A DNA stretch of 64,000 nt from Euglena gracilis (lineage: Eukaryota > Euglenida > Euglenophyceae > Euglenales). Positions 1-11,341 of this stretch are shown here, piece by piece; positions within the stretch are counted from its first letter, which is position 1; the number at the start of each line of letters is the position of its first letter. The stretch lies in assembly GCA_039621445.1 (NCBI GenBank), contig CP154955.1:36373123-36437122 (forward strand), given 5' to 3'. The translations under genes and the position numbers were made by a program. The notes below the pieces were generated by a model, which saw only the letters and a list, made by a program, of their open reading frames with translations, had not been told where the DNA came from and ran no database searches.

Positions 1-833
1 CGGCCACACAGAAAGCTAATTCACCCTCGGTGGACGACACATCCCCCCCCCTGGGAGATGCCCTCTCGAGTCAAAAGGTGGATTCAGAACATACGGTGCA
101 GAGTTCCCCATCTACAGTGCTCAGAATGAAGGATGAGATGGATGCAGAGACTTAGGCGGCCAAGCTCGCACTTAAGGTTTTGATTTTTAGCTTGCGCTTT
201 TGCGCAAATTTCCAATCTTTTTGAAACCCGGCGGTAAAACCCACCCTTTTGACCCTCTGGTTCCCCGGAGGCCCTCCACAGTGGCGTGTACATCATTTGC
301 CGATGTTGAGACCTGGGGAACAAGCCCAAATTTGGTGTTTTCCAGCCTGTTTTCCAGCCTGACCATTTTGAAAAAGGTTCAAAACCCTGGGTTTGAACAC
401 CGGGACACGTGAATTTTCCCCAAAAAAGTGCCAAAGCCCCCGTTGTGAGTCCCTCGTTTTTGAAGCCTTGACTGTGTTCCCCAGATGGTGCTACACAGGC
501 TTGGTGTATTTTTTTTGGCCCTTTTTGTTGCTTTTTGGGGCTCTGCGGTATGTCTGTGAAGGGCTGCCTGCTGAGGCGTCCAGAGGGGGGTGGACTCTAC
601 ACACACGTTGTGAAAAGTTGGAAAAAACGGCATGTCACAGAGTTGTGATCCCTGGGTGCTTGAAGCGTGAGGAGCGGTACAGCGGGAACCACCCAGGTGG
701 GGGGGGGGGGGTTGGGGGGCTGGGTGAGAAAAGGGGGGTGACGAGCTTCTTTAACACACCTTTTCGACGCCTAAAACTGTGACCTCGGCTCTTATTCCAA
801 GGGTTCATCTGGTACCTGTTCTTTTCCACACAG
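1..833. other. No recognisable gene
   Basis: I see no convincing exon here. The stretch contains poly(C) and poly(G) runs (about 44-51 and 700-711) and short open frames on both strands without protein-like composition. It is probably intron or intergenic DNA upstream of the exon at 834. Confidence 0.5.
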
Positions 834-992
834 GAATTTTTCGGCTTTCAAAAGTCGGCCAAAAAGAAGGGCCCCTCAGGCATGCTTAAGTACGTGGGAA
901 GAACCTCCGGCAATGGCATTTGGGTTTACAACGCATGGGACAAGACACGTCTGGATGTGAAGAAGTTGGTGGTTGCTTTCACACACCAGGGG
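834..992 (+). CDS. Candidate internal exon, unknown gene
   Basis: An acceptor (cacacag) precedes an open frame that reads EFFGFQKSAKKKGPSG and then GMLKYVGRTSGNGIWVYNAW, followed by a Lys/Val-rich segment. The composition is protein-like and unlike the surrounding DNA. The exon starts in phase 0. GT donors at 993 or 1047 would both leave phase 0, which does not fit the phase-1 start of the exon at 4243, so either an exon is missing or this belongs to another gene. I recognise no family. Confidence 0.45.
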
Positions 993-1117
993 GTTGGCTT
1001 CCTGTCCCAGGCAAGGCTTCCCTCCACCTTGGCCCTGTCCGCTCTGGTGATGAGATGCTTCTAGGACTGCTCTCTCCACTCGCAGTGATAAAAATAAGAA
1101 ATTAAAAATGGATAACT

Positions 1118-1507
1118 GTTGCCTCACAGCGCAATGGGCAGGCTCATGAAGAATAGAAATTTCAGGGTTATATTGCGCCAAAGCGCAATAGAAATACATT
1201 TTTTAGAATTGCCAAAGCAGCGTGGCTCTTGCGCCGACGCGCAATGTTGACCCATTTTAAGGCAACGTGACTGAGAGCAGGCTTCCGTCACCCTGCTGCA
1301 GTTTGTGCTCTATCCCCTCTGGTGTTGATACTCTACCAGGGCCATTGTCTCCCGTCGTTGTGAGATAAGTTTCAAGCAGTTATATTGCGTGTCGGTGCAA
1401 GAGCCACGCTGCTTTTGCAATTTTAAAAAATGCATTTCTATTGCGCTTTGGCGCAATATAGCTCTTAAATTTCTATTCTTCGTAAGCCTACCCCTGCCTG
1501 TGGCACA
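1118..1507. repeat. Foldback (inverted-repeat) element, GCGCAA type
   Basis: The left arm (about 1120-1244) and right arm (about 1383-1507) are near-perfect reverse complements. Both contain ATTGCGCCAAAGCGCAAT, AGCAGCGTGGCTCTTGC and GAAGAATAGAAATTT in mirrored order. The 138-bp centre is unrelated and no ORF is present. This is the architecture of a non-autonomous foldback or MITE-like element. No target duplication was identified. Confidence 0.7.
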
Positions 1508-1745
1508 ATGGAAACGCATGTTGACACATATGCTGTCATTGTTGTGCAAGTGCGGCAGTGGTTACCCACATGCTGAATTGCAAAAATTAAAAAATTTGCG
1601 CCAAAGCACAAAGCGCTTTTTTTCATTAAAAAATAAAACGCTTTGCGCTTGCGCAATTTTTTAAGGTTTTTTGCAATTCAACATGTGGGTAACCACTGCC
1701 GCACTTGCACAACAATAACAACATATGTGTCAACATGCGTTATCG
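1508..1745. repeat. Second foldback element abutting the first
   Basis: The left arm at about 1511-1600 (GCATGTTGACACATATG, then GTGCGGCAGTGGTTACCCAC) is mirrored at about 1665-1742 (GTGGGTAACCACTGCCGCAC, then CATATGTGTCAACATGC). The turn lies near 1628 and is rich in TTTGCGC and AAAGCGC. It shares the GCGCCAAAGCGCAA motif with its neighbour, so the two are probably related or nested. Confidence 0.65.
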
Positions 1746-2240
1746 TTGCGCCAAAGCGCAATTGCGCAGTGGAGTCCCCTCGTTTCATCACCCGGCGCTT
1801 TGTGTTCATGCACATGCACACTGGGCCCTGGGAGCGCTGTGCCCGTAGACTGTGGAGTTCCAAGTCGTTGGTTTCGTCCCCAGGCCCGGGGGGGGGGGGG
1901 GGGGTGCAGGGAGCCACTAATGCGGGCCGTCTCGAGTCTCAGGCTTCGGTGTCCGAAAACAGAAAAAAAAAATTGGCGTTGCGCGTCGGCGCAAATTTAC
2001 AGTCACTTTCAAAGCTAAGTGCCAGTTGGGCCCCCTAAGAGAGGACCTTTCTGCTTCTGAGGTTTTTCCTGCAGGAAAATTTGCAGTTGAGTCTTGGGCA
2101 CAAACCCTCAAAAATATTCAATCCAATGTAGCGCCAAACCTCACAACTGTGCCAACAAACCTTTCCTCCACGCAATCTTCATTGCCCCTTTACGGCCAAA
2201 ATTGTGGTGTGTCCAGAGTGCCTTGTAAATATGGGGGGAT

Positions 2241-2247
2241 ATACATT

Positions 2248-2278
<31 letters not shown>

Positions 2279-2280
2279 AT
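2241..2280. repeat. AT/GT microsatellite
   Basis: A TA-dinucleotide run grades into GTGTGTGTAT and borders the left edge of the telomere-repeat foldback. Confidence 0.8.
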
Positions 2281-2481
2281 GGCAAGTGTCAAGCTTAGTA
2301 CCCCCCCCGGGGGGTACTAAACTTGACACCAGGTTGGGCACGGGATACCCTAACCCCAACCCTAGCCCTGACCCTAGCCCTAACCCTAACCCTAACCCTA
2401 ACCCTAACCCTAACCTAACCCGTGCCCAACCTGGTGTTAAGTTTAGTACCTCCCCCGGGGGTACCAAATTTAACACTCGCC
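2281..2481. repeat. Foldback with interstitial telomeric repeat as its loop
   Basis: The arms 2281-2344 and 2419-2481 are inverted copies. The left arm reads GGTACTAAACTTGACACCAG and then GTTGGGCACGGG; the right arm is its reverse complement with a few changes. The loop (about 2346-2418) is CCCTAA repeats, first degenerate (CCCTAG, CCCTGA, CCCCAA) and then about seven perfect units. A telomeric tract inside a hairpin differs from a simple head-to-head fusion, because all units point the same way. Confidence 0.75.
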
Positions 2482-2487
2482 ATATAC

Positions 2488-3025
2488 AAACATATGGCAG
2501 CTAAATTTTACTTGGCCAGCCCCGGGGGGCCAAGTAGAGGTTCCAAGGGGGGGGGTCCGTGTAGCATCCCCTGCGTCCGACGTTCCTCCCTTTCGGTCCC
2601 GCGGGGCCCCGGAACGTCGCCGGATCCGGGCAAAATTGGTCGGATCCGGGGAGATTTCCCACTAAGTGGGAGGGATGGGGTTAGGGTTAGGATTGGAGCG
2701 GCGAAAATTGGCACTTTTCTGGAACAAGTTAGGCCGGAGGTTAGGGTCTCGTTTTCGGAAGATTTCTGGGTCACAATTTCGAGCGAATTTCACCCGAATT
2801 CGACCTAAATTTTGGCGAACTCCGTCGGAAATGTGGTCCCAAAATTCCCAAAAAGGGGAGCCCTCTGGGAATCCGGTTGGAACCCTGACCCTATCCCAAA
2901 CAATAACCCCGACTTTCCCCCGAAGGTCGGACGCGGGGGATGCTACACGGACCCCCCCCTGGAATTTCTAATTGGCACCCCGGGGGGGGGGCAAGTAGAA
3001 TTTAGAATTTAGCTGCCATATATAC
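2488..3025. repeat. Nested inverted-repeat element with TTAGGG-like interior
   Basis: The left arm (about 2491-2585) contains ATATGGCAGCTAAATT, GGGTCCGTGTAGCATCCCC and GCGTCCGAC. The right arm (about 2923-3022) carries the same blocks reversed and complemented. The interior has GGGGTTAGGGTTAGG near 2673 and ACCCTGACCCTATCCC near 2881. An AT-rich palindrome (3033-3058, around CCAAATTTGG) follows directly. No ORF is convincing. Confidence 0.65.
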
Positions 3026-3059
3026 ACATATATATATACCAAATTTGGTATATATATAC

Positions 3060-4242
3060 ACAGTCCGGTTTTTGAGAACTGTTTTTGAGAACTGGCGACA
3101 CACTATCTTAGGTTTCATGAAAATGTTCTGTTCCCTCCTCCCAATGTTCTTTTGGCAGATCTATATATGGCACAGAGCTCATCTGCAACTTCCTTCCGAG
3201 GTGTGTGGCCCATTGCACCCAAATCCTGGTGGCCGGGTCCCACAAAGTTGGCTCCCATCCCCAGCCCCAGCTTATTTTGGCATTACCACTATTATGTTGG
3301 GTGTGCCTTTTTTACCACCACGCATTCAGTTAAGACTGGGGTTAGTCGTTGAGCTCTTGTCTATTTAGATGGGGAAAGGGGGTGCCCCCCCCCCCCAGGT
3401 TGGCCGATGCAATCCAAGGTTTCTAGTATGAACCGACACCCACCACGGGAAGTTGTCTTTCAGGTAAATGTCCCACATATTCCTGGAAACCCTCAAAGAC
3501 AAAGTTACAGTCCCTAATTTGCAGCATCTTTTTTGGGCGCGTTTTTTGGCATTTTGGGCCCGTTTCGGACCAAAAATCACAATTCTCAAAACATCTCAAA
3601 AATGAAGCCAAATCACAAAAGATCAAATGAACGCCCAATCCAATGGTATTTTGATCCCCGTAATTCCCTGCCTTGCCCGAGATATGGCCGATTTAAGCGC
3701 AAAAACAGCGCTGCAGGCCCCCCAACTCTGCCGATTTCGGCAATTTACGGGTCAAATTTTCTCAAAAAAATGATGGGGAAAGGAATCGACGGAAAATAAA
3801 GCCCCAGGAACGCCCCGTATGCTGTACTGCTGGCTGGGCCGGGCGAGGCCAGGGCCAGACCGCCGGACCAGGCCGCCGGCAAACACACGCCTCAAACACA
3901 TATGGGCTCATGGCACCATCAAGCAGGTAAAAGCTCAGCACTACACAAAACCTGGTTATGGGAACAGGATTAGGTTAGGAGTTGAATTTCCATTGTGGAT
4001 ATTTTAAGCGGCCGCATCTTTGACCATTTTTGCCTAAATTTGCTTTAAATTTGGGCCCAACTTAGTTCTAAACACCTAATTTCAGCCCTGTTCCAAGCAT
4101 CCCCTCCAGGCTCCAACCCGAGGGCTCAGCAACATCCTCACCTGGGCGTGCAGGATTTCCGATTCCGAACCACCGTCTCAGAGATTTGCTTTGGAGAGAA
4201 ACCTCCAAATTGCTGGCAGTTTTGCCCAGCCCCGCGCCGCAG
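3060..4242. other. No recognisable gene
   Basis: Apart from a poly(C) run near 3387 I see no exon-like frame with good borders. It probably lies upstream of, or within an intron of, the gene that resumes at 4243. Confidence 0.45.
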
Positions 4243-4443
4243 GGAGCCGCATGTGCACCGGGTGCCGCAGCCTGCGGGACACGCAGGCCGACTTCGCCCA
4301 CAACCCCTGGCTGTGCAACGAGTGCTGCCACTACGGCGTGGAGGAGCCGGGGGCCAGCGACTCCAACGGCCCCAGCGATCCCACGTCGCAGCCGGACACC
4401 CGCTTGTTCGTCTCCTGGCAGCCACCGTTCCCCAGCTGGCGCC
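4243..4443 (+). CDS. Gene 1, zinc-binding exon
   Basis: The acceptor is gccgcag|gg and the exon begins in phase 1. It encodes MCTGCRSLRDTQADFAHNPW, then LCNECCHYGVEEPG and a Ser/Asn/Pro-rich tail. The pair CTGC...CNEC, 21 residues apart, is a typical four-cysteine zinc site of treble-clef or ribbon type. A donor at C|GTGGGA leaves phase 1, which joins in frame to the exon at 5146. I do not recognise the family. The upstream part of the gene was not found. Confidence 0.6.
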
Positions 4444-4734
4444 GTGGGAGGCGTCCAACTCCATCTCCAGTTCTGCCGCTCATTTCATCCACAGATGGGC
4501 GGGGGGGGGGGCTGTGCAACTGCAGCTCACAAAGACACTTGTTGCACTTGTTACTTTGCCCGAGTGAGGGGAAATATGCGATTTCCCACTGAGTGCTGTA
4601 GACATGCTCAAAACCCGTCGCATGACTGGGGAGAATATGGATCCTTCAAGAACAGTCCCCACCTTTAGCAGCCACACAAAAATTCGATACACACATGCAC
4701 ACTATTCATCACTCCCACCAAACACATGCAAATA

Positions 4735-4882
4735 CACACACACACACACACAACACAACACAACACACAACACAACACAACACAACACAACCACAACACA
4801 ACACAACACAACACAACGCACAACACAACGCAACACAACACAACACAACACAACACAACACAACACAACACAACACAACGCA
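4735..4882. repeat. ACACA/AACAC pentanucleotide satellite
   Basis: An AC dinucleotide run is followed by about 27 units of the ACAAC type, with occasional CACAACG variants. It lies inside the gene 1 intron between 4443 and 5146. The same unit on the opposite strand occurs at 12330-12490. Confidence 0.9.
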
Positions 4883-5145
4883 CACATGCACACTCGTGGT
4901 CGTGCCAGCTAAGCAGCTGTCCGGCCACGACTCGCTGCGTACCTCCTTGACAGCCAAGCTGTGGTGGCAGGTATTTTGTGTGCCTCAGGGACGAAAGCTT
5001 CTCTCTCCCTCAGCCCACCAGAGGGCCATAAACTGCCAATTCCCAGTGCGCCGCAGAGAGGACCGACTCCACATTCGGAATCCCATGACTCGTGGGGTCC
5101 ATTGCCATTCCCTTTCCGAGGCCCCGCCCTGCCCTCCGCCCGCAG

Positions 5146-5217
5146 ACAGCAGCGCCGCCAGCCCCCTCCCCAGCCACGACTCGGACGGTTTTGAGGACAC
5201 CCCGGCCCTCACGGGCT
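5146..5217 (+). CDS. Gene 1, Ser/Asp-rich exon
   Basis: The acceptor is cccgcag and the exon begins in phase 1. It encodes SSAASPLPSHDSDGFEDTP followed by ALTG, an acidic and serine-rich linker. The donor T|GTGTCC leaves phase 1; an alternative donor at G|GTTTTG (about 5186) is also phase 1. Either joins in frame to both neighbours. No domain is visible. Confidence 0.5.
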
Positions 5218-6756
5218 GTGTCCGTGTCCTGCCACTGGTCCGCCCCCCCCCCCCCTCCAAGTCCCAGTCCCCTGGGCACCTTCACATTTGGCAGACGTGC
5301 GGTCCGCCTGGACAGAAATTGTCCTTTGCAGGAGAACCGCTGGAGAACCCCTTCATCTGCGTAGTATTCATACCCAAAACAGCAACCCTCACGTTCCCAA
5401 GAACTGTCCAAAATAATTTTTTTTTCACCAGTTGCTTACACTCGGCTATGTGCTACACTGCTTACACTAGGCTCTGAGCTGCACTGAGTTTTGGCTCTCG
5501 AGTTATTGCCAAACTCACTGGGGCAACGCCTGAGTTATTGCCCCACTTGTAATAACTCAGTTATTATCAGTGGGGCTTTCAGCTTCCAGCCCTTTGCCCA
5601 CTGGAACATTGTTAGGGCAGTATTTCAGATATATTTATGGATATGTTTGCAGCTTCCCAAAGAGCATCCCAAACACCAGCTCTACAGCACCTGTGTTGTT
5701 TTATATTTCTGTTTTGTGACAGTAATGAATTGTATCGTTTGTTTTGATGTTTTCCTGGTCCACAACCTGGTGCTTTTCAAAAACGGATGCTTCCTTTTTC
5801 AAGGGTTTTTTCCCCTGGAAATGCCATTTGTACTATATTTTGCTGTTTTTGCCAAAAGGGTTGATTGCCTGAATGGCATTGCAGCAGGGAAGTCGACAAA
5901 AGATATTTTGGATATATTAGATAAAAATTCATTTTCGTCAATTTCAGTACAATCCATTTGTTGGCTATATTTCATTATTGTCATATCGTTCAGGGTATCA
6001 TTTTGGGGTCGTTTATGGTATGTAAACTTTGCAATGTCAAAATAACTTCGCACTGGTGGTGTACACATCCACATGGTGACACATCTCGTTGCAACACGAC
6101 GAATGTATGTTTTGTGTTGGGCAGGTCAACAAGGGTGCCACTTCTGTGATGAAGTTGGGCCTGGACAGACTGCAGGTGCGCATATGAGCCTCTCTTCATG
6201 TTGCACCCTCAGTTGCTGCATTTTTTCATTGCTTGGTTTTTTCTTCGTCTGTGATTTTGAGGTTTCCGCAATATCTATGCTGCCCCCCCCCCAATTGATA
6301 AGTCCCCTGGGTTTATAGGATCAGGTTTGATGGGTCAGCCAAAGGGGGGCTCACAAGTGGGGGGGGGGGATGAATAAGTCAAGGAATTGTTGGTGATAAT
6401 ACGACCCTTCAAAACCCCCTGGCCAAAGGGTGGGACGTAAAATTTTGCGTTTTCGGCCGATTTTGGCTGGGTTTTCGGTCAAGTTGCCCATTTTCGGCAA
6501 AAGTTGTCAAATATTTCATTTTGATGATGGCCAGTCACAGTTTGGGGGGTTGCGGCCAAAAAGAAATGTCTCCTGTGCCTTTTTTTGTTCATCTGGGAGG
6601 TGTATGTTGGTTGGTTGGTTTGGTTGGTCGGGGGGGGGGGTGTATGTGGGAGGTTATGTTGGGGTAGAGGTTTCCAGCCCTTGTCCTCCGGAACAGCACC
6701 ACAAAAACACCATTCAAATGTTTATTGCGACTTTTGTGTCGGAGACGTTTCCACAG
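5218..6756. other. Gene 1 intron
   Basis: About 1.5 kb with no convincing exon. A 184-codon open frame (about 5491-6045) is Phe/Leu/Val-rich but has no acceptable context and looks like AT-rich noise. Confidence 0.4.
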
Positions 6757-6891
6757 ATACAGATCAGCATTATGCAAACCAGTGGTGCCCGAGAGGCCTC
6801 CCTTTTGCCATGGGGCCCCAGAACGCAGCGCAGCCGGTCGGGAATGGAGGAACGGACCTCGGCCACTTTTCTGACTCCAGCAAAGAGGAAG
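6757..6891 (+). CDS. Gene 1, internal exon
   Basis: The acceptor is ttccacag. The exon starts and ends in phase 1 (donor GAAG|GTGTGC). It encodes DQHYANQWCPRGLPFAMGPQ, a Gly/Asn-rich turn and SDSSKEE. The final codon completes as Asp on joining to 11121, giving an acidic run SSKEEDDDN. That smooth join is the best support for this assembly. No domain is recognised. Confidence 0.55.
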
Positions 6892-9800
6892 GTGTGCCCT
6901 GGCCGCCACAGTGGGCCACGCCATGTGTCCTTCCGCAGCGACAGGCATGCGGGGACGCATATCGGGCAGGAGGTTGGTTGGGGCAGGGTCGAAAGCAGCT
7001 GTGAGCCCCCAAGGTATGAGGCGGGTATCCCTCGTGGTGGACTGACGCGAGCTGCTCTCTGTTTGAACATGGCATTCCTTTTCATTTTTCATGAACTAGG
7101 GCTTTCTTCAAACAAAAAAATGCCAAAGTATGCCTCTGAAAGGATAAACATCACTTCATTTGGGGAAAGTCTGCTATTTTTTGAGGTTCGTCACATCCAT
7201 TGCTTGTCAGTTTTCCATCACATCGCCGCCCGTTCTTTCCTTGGTTTGGCTGGCAGGATTGCTCTTCTCTTCGGATTCTTCTCATTGCCAGCATCACTCC
7301 TTGGGGGTGGGTTTAAATTGTTGGCCCGGACCCTGCCATCCCATCCCTACCCAGAGCTGAGCCCAAAGGAGTCGGAGTTTGCACCACCCTCTCTCGGCTC
7401 CCTGCGCCAGGCATGCGTCTGCCATTTAGCAAAGCTGCACCATCGTCAACCCCCCCCCCCAGAAGGACCGGTCCTGAGGCAATGTTGGATGGCACATCAT
7501 TGCCACCACGATTGCTAGCAGCACTGCTATTAACTTCTGAAGGCTTTTTTTTTGCTTTTATGCAGTGTTAATCTGAATTTTGGCCGCCATAGTCAGACAC
7601 TAAATCTCTGCCTTCTGAAAGCCAGGGGGCTTCATGTTTGACCGAAATAGAAGGGCCGCATCCGTGTATTTGCACAAAGCTAAATTTGCACCTGCCCATC
7701 ACCTCAAACAAACAGGCTTTTACAAACAGGCTTTCTGTTCCAGGAATTAGTGATAGTTGGTGCTGGCGCCGACACCAGAAGGCTACCTCGATGCTCCACA
7801 GATGTCCTTCTTGATTTTGGTTCCAAATGTTTTCCAACAGCTCTTTGATGCGACCCCCCCCCCCCCCGTTGGACAAACCCGCCGAACCCGGTGGTTTGAC
7901 ACCAAAGGAACGTAATTTCCCTTACGTTCCAAACACAACTACACAACTAGTTGGTCTCTGCTTGATTTGCGTCCTGCAGAGAATGGCGGCGTCTCAGCAA
8001 GAGAGCAGAGTATGCTTCGCCAATCGCGCTCTCCAACCATTCATCTGTTTTAGGTTTTTGCAAACCCTGAACCGGGACGACATCTCCCTCCTGGGGGAGG
8101 GGTTCTGAAACCAGCGAAGATTTCTCGGTGCGAAGTGCTGAAAATTATTGAATATGAAAAACTGGCCAACGTCGCTGCGGGTTCGCTAAAGTTTTCACCA
8201 TCGGCCACCCCCCCCCCCCCCCAGGTGGACCCCAGCTGCACCTGAGCTGGGCTGCGGAAGTCTAAAGTGGACCACTGCCAACAAAGAAACGAAAAGTACC
8301 GTTTTCAAAAAAGCATATGAAATCCCTTGAAATGATATTTTTTTGTTTTTAATTAAATTCTTCAATTAATTACTTGCTGTTGTTTTCTTCAAGAATTTAA
8401 CCTTGCAATTTATATCATGGTGTATCATTGCCAGCATGTTATGAATTAAAAGCTGCCTTTAGGAGCTTACTTTATGCAACCCACACACAACCCAAAAATA
8501 CTTCCAAAATATGATTTCCTGCTCCTTTGTCACAGATGGAGCGGCATAACAGCAATCTTCCACGCAGCAATTCTTTGAGTATGTTGTCAGGGCAACACCA
8601 AATGCGTTTTCTGAAAAACACACACAGAAATGATGGTGCCATCCTCACAGGCGTTTCTTGAGCTCCTTCTTTGTGTCCTTTCGAACCTTTAAGCAGAAGC
8701 CTGGTCTGAACCTCCTTTGCTCCCCCTCCCGGAGGGGGGAGGGTGGGTCAATCCTCTTTGAACAAAAAGTGCACGAAGATCTGGAAACAATTTGGAGGTT
8801 AAAAAAGCTTCCATTTGTGTACATTTTCCAGAAAATGTTTTCTGGAAATCAGTGTGTTTGCTCTTGTGTGTTTTCTTATCACATCATCCATGTTCGAAGT
8901 ACCCCCCGGGGGGGGGGGGGGCTTGGGGCTTGACAGCAGCTTGTCCAATTTTTTTGGCTAGTGGGATTTCTAATGGACCTTCCCCTGGGGGGGTCCGCCA
9001 GCAGGGCTACCTACCCGCCCCCCCCCCCTTGTCGTACGACCACCCCTCATTTACGACCCCCCCCCGGTCGCAGGTTGCAGGTCATGGGGGTGTTATGACC
9101 CCCCCCCCGGTCACAGGTTGCAGGTTGCGAAAATTTTAACACCACCTTACCTACAACTGCCCCCTCATTTACGACGACCCCCCGGTCGCAGGTTTCAGGT
9201 TATGGGGGCGTTACGACCCCCCTCCCCCTGGTCACAGGTTGCAGGAACCCGGTCATACGACAAGGGGGGGGGGCGGGTAGTCAAAAGCTTTTCCCCCTGT
9301 GATGACTAGAATTTTTTTTCGGTCCCTGAACCCTGCCAAAAATACCTGTTTTTAGCAATTTTTGGTATGTTTGAGAACAAATTAGCCAGGAAAAGTGCAT
9401 TGGTTCCGGAAGCACAGCAGAGGGAAATTAGGACTTGTCCGGAGTAGCAAATAAGAGTGATGTGAAACGTGGATCGATTTCATGATCATCGCTGGTTCAC
9501 TGATAAAAAGAGCTTTCGATCGAGGGGCGACTTGGTACCCAAACGATCGACACAGAAGGTCCCATTTCCACCTCGGCGCGCAGCGCCGGAGAAATTTCTT
9601 TTTTCCAGTCAGGGGGACGGACCCGGGGGGGGGGGTCCAGCTGGTGACCTTTTTTATACGTCTTGCAAAATGGCAAGCTCGTGGACTCCCCGGGTCCTTA
9701 AGCAGAAGCCTGTTTCAGACCCCCTCACTTAGCACCCTTCATGGCGGCTATCGACGCTTTCAAAGGGGCTATCACGTTTGGTCGCCAAATCAAGTCCCCT

Positions 9801-11120
9801 GTTTTTCTTTTTTGAGGGTTCAACATCGGCGTGGTCCGACTATGGGGGCATTTCGCATTGTGTTGCATAATACAAGACCAAATTTTTGCCCTTGTTTGGG
9901 TCTGATGACATTTCGCTCCTGGACAATGTCAATCTTTGATTGTGGGAAGCGAAGCGAAACGAAACAAATGCATTAGGAAACACTTGCGGTGAAAGGTAAA
10001 CGTCAGATCGTCGATGATTATTGAGATAGCATACCCCAGCCCATGGCTGTATGGGAATCCCTGCAACCCTTTGGGTGGGTCGACCCCCCCCCCCCATCCT
10101 GGTGGATGGGGAGCGGGTCGACCCCCTCCTCCCAGGCCTTCTGTGTCTCCGGGAGTGCCAATTTTTAGGTCAAGTTTCCCTTTGGTGCCTTCGGCACCGA
10201 AAGAATTTTCTTTGCGCAGTGCTGTGGTGGGTGGGGGGCAGGGCTGTCGGGAAATCCCCGAAACCCCATGGGTGGTGGGTGGGGGGATCGACCCTCCCCA
10301 TCCTGGTTGGGGGGGGGGACCGACCCCCAGGACCGACCACCCCCACCAGGCCTTCCCTTCCCCTCAGCCCTGCCCTCCCTGAATAGAAGTGTTTTGGTGC
10401 AACTACGACGCATTTTATCTGTTCGTTTGATTGAAATTGTGTTGTTGGTTCCGATAGTGAACATGACCGCAACGCTGACATAGGGGGAGGCCTCCCCTGG
10501 AAAGAGGATCAACCTTGGTGATAGAGGTTCACAGCTGCCTGCCAATTGCCTTCAAATGTTGTTTTTCCAATGGTGGCGAGGTAGTTTTTGACCCTGTGGG
10601 GGGTGCATTGGAAGGGTTTCAATTCATTTATCACACCAGTGGCATGAAATAATTGGAATATATCTATCGTTATCTACTGTGTATCCATATTTAGTGCATG
10701 TTTGTGATTGCCTTTATGAGACACAAAAGAAACATGATCAGGGATGGATGCACGCCGCTTGGCTCTTCCTCGTCTTCTTGAGCTCAGGCACGAGCTTGTT
10801 AATGGAATATTGTCACAATAACGGTTGAAATGATATGTTGCATGCGTACACGTGCTCACACAGACAGGAACAGAATGAAACCATCCTTTGGAAACAGCCA
10901 CACAAACAGTGGAGAAGCTGCACAGCATCTCCACTTTGGGAGATGCTCCAAAGGGTCAAAGGGATTTGTGTGATCGGTCTTTGCCTTTGCGGCAGCCCAG
11001 CCATCGGACCAACTCCCGCTGCGTCCCGGTCGATCCCTCTGAACCTCAAACCTCAAGCCGAAGTGTGTGAAATGGGTCTGGCGGATCTTTGAGGGTGGTT
11101 GGACCCCCCCCCCCCCGCAG
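6892..11120. other. Gene 1 long intron with repeats
   Basis: A 4.2-kb interval with many poly(C)/poly(G) runs, the polyC palindrome repeat at 8980-9285 and hairpin-core repeats near 9571 and 10181. A run of 14 C followed by gcag forms the acceptor at 11120. Short frames near 10860-11000 look partly protein-like but have no consistent borders. Confidence 0.45.
8980..9285. repeat. Poly(C) minisatellite with GGTCGCAGGTTGCAGG unit
   Basis: At least four imperfect units contain a run of 6-9 C followed by GGTCGCAGGTTGCAGG or GGTCACAGGTTGCAGG, with TTTACGAC or GTTACGAC before the run. The block is bounded by GTCGTACGACC on the left and GGTCATACGACAAGG on the right, which are inverted. A related block occurs at 11790-12005. 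Confidence 0.65.
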
Positions 11121-11236
11121 ATGACGACAACCGGATCACGATGCGGGAGATGCTGCGGCTGCGGCTAGAAGCGAAGAGCGCGGAGGTGACGCGGCTCAAG
11201 GACCGGTGCTCGGACTACTCGGAGAAGTGCGATACG
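11121..11236 (+). CDS. Gene 1, coiled-coil exon
   Basis: The acceptor is ccccgcag, phase 1 in and phase 0 out (donor ACG|GTGTGG). The 38 codons read DDNRITMREMLRLRLEAKSA and then a heptad-like EVTRLKDRCSDYSEKCDT, predicted as amphipathic helix from the regular Leu/Val spacing and dense charge. It lies directly before the membrane segment of the next exon. Confidence 0.7.
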
Positions 11237-11341
11237 GTGTGGGCCTCCCCCAGTTCCCTTGTTTGCATTAGAGCACTTGTCTTTGGGCGAGTTCCGCTCT
11301 CTCAGATTGTGCCTCTTTGATTGCGCCCCTGTCCCCAACAG

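Noticed and set aside
2346-2418. Chromosome end or head-to-head telomere fusion
   Set aside because: Units all run in one direction inside an inverted repeat, with ordinary sequence on both sides.
4695-5477. 260-codon open frame through the ACAAC satellite
   Set aside because: The His/Thr/Asn repeat comes from the satellite itself, and the frame ignores the splice borders that give a better exon at 5146-5217.
6430-7518. 362-codon open frame
   Set aside because: It covers an intron, with only 6757-6891 (in another frame) having exon-like borders and composition.
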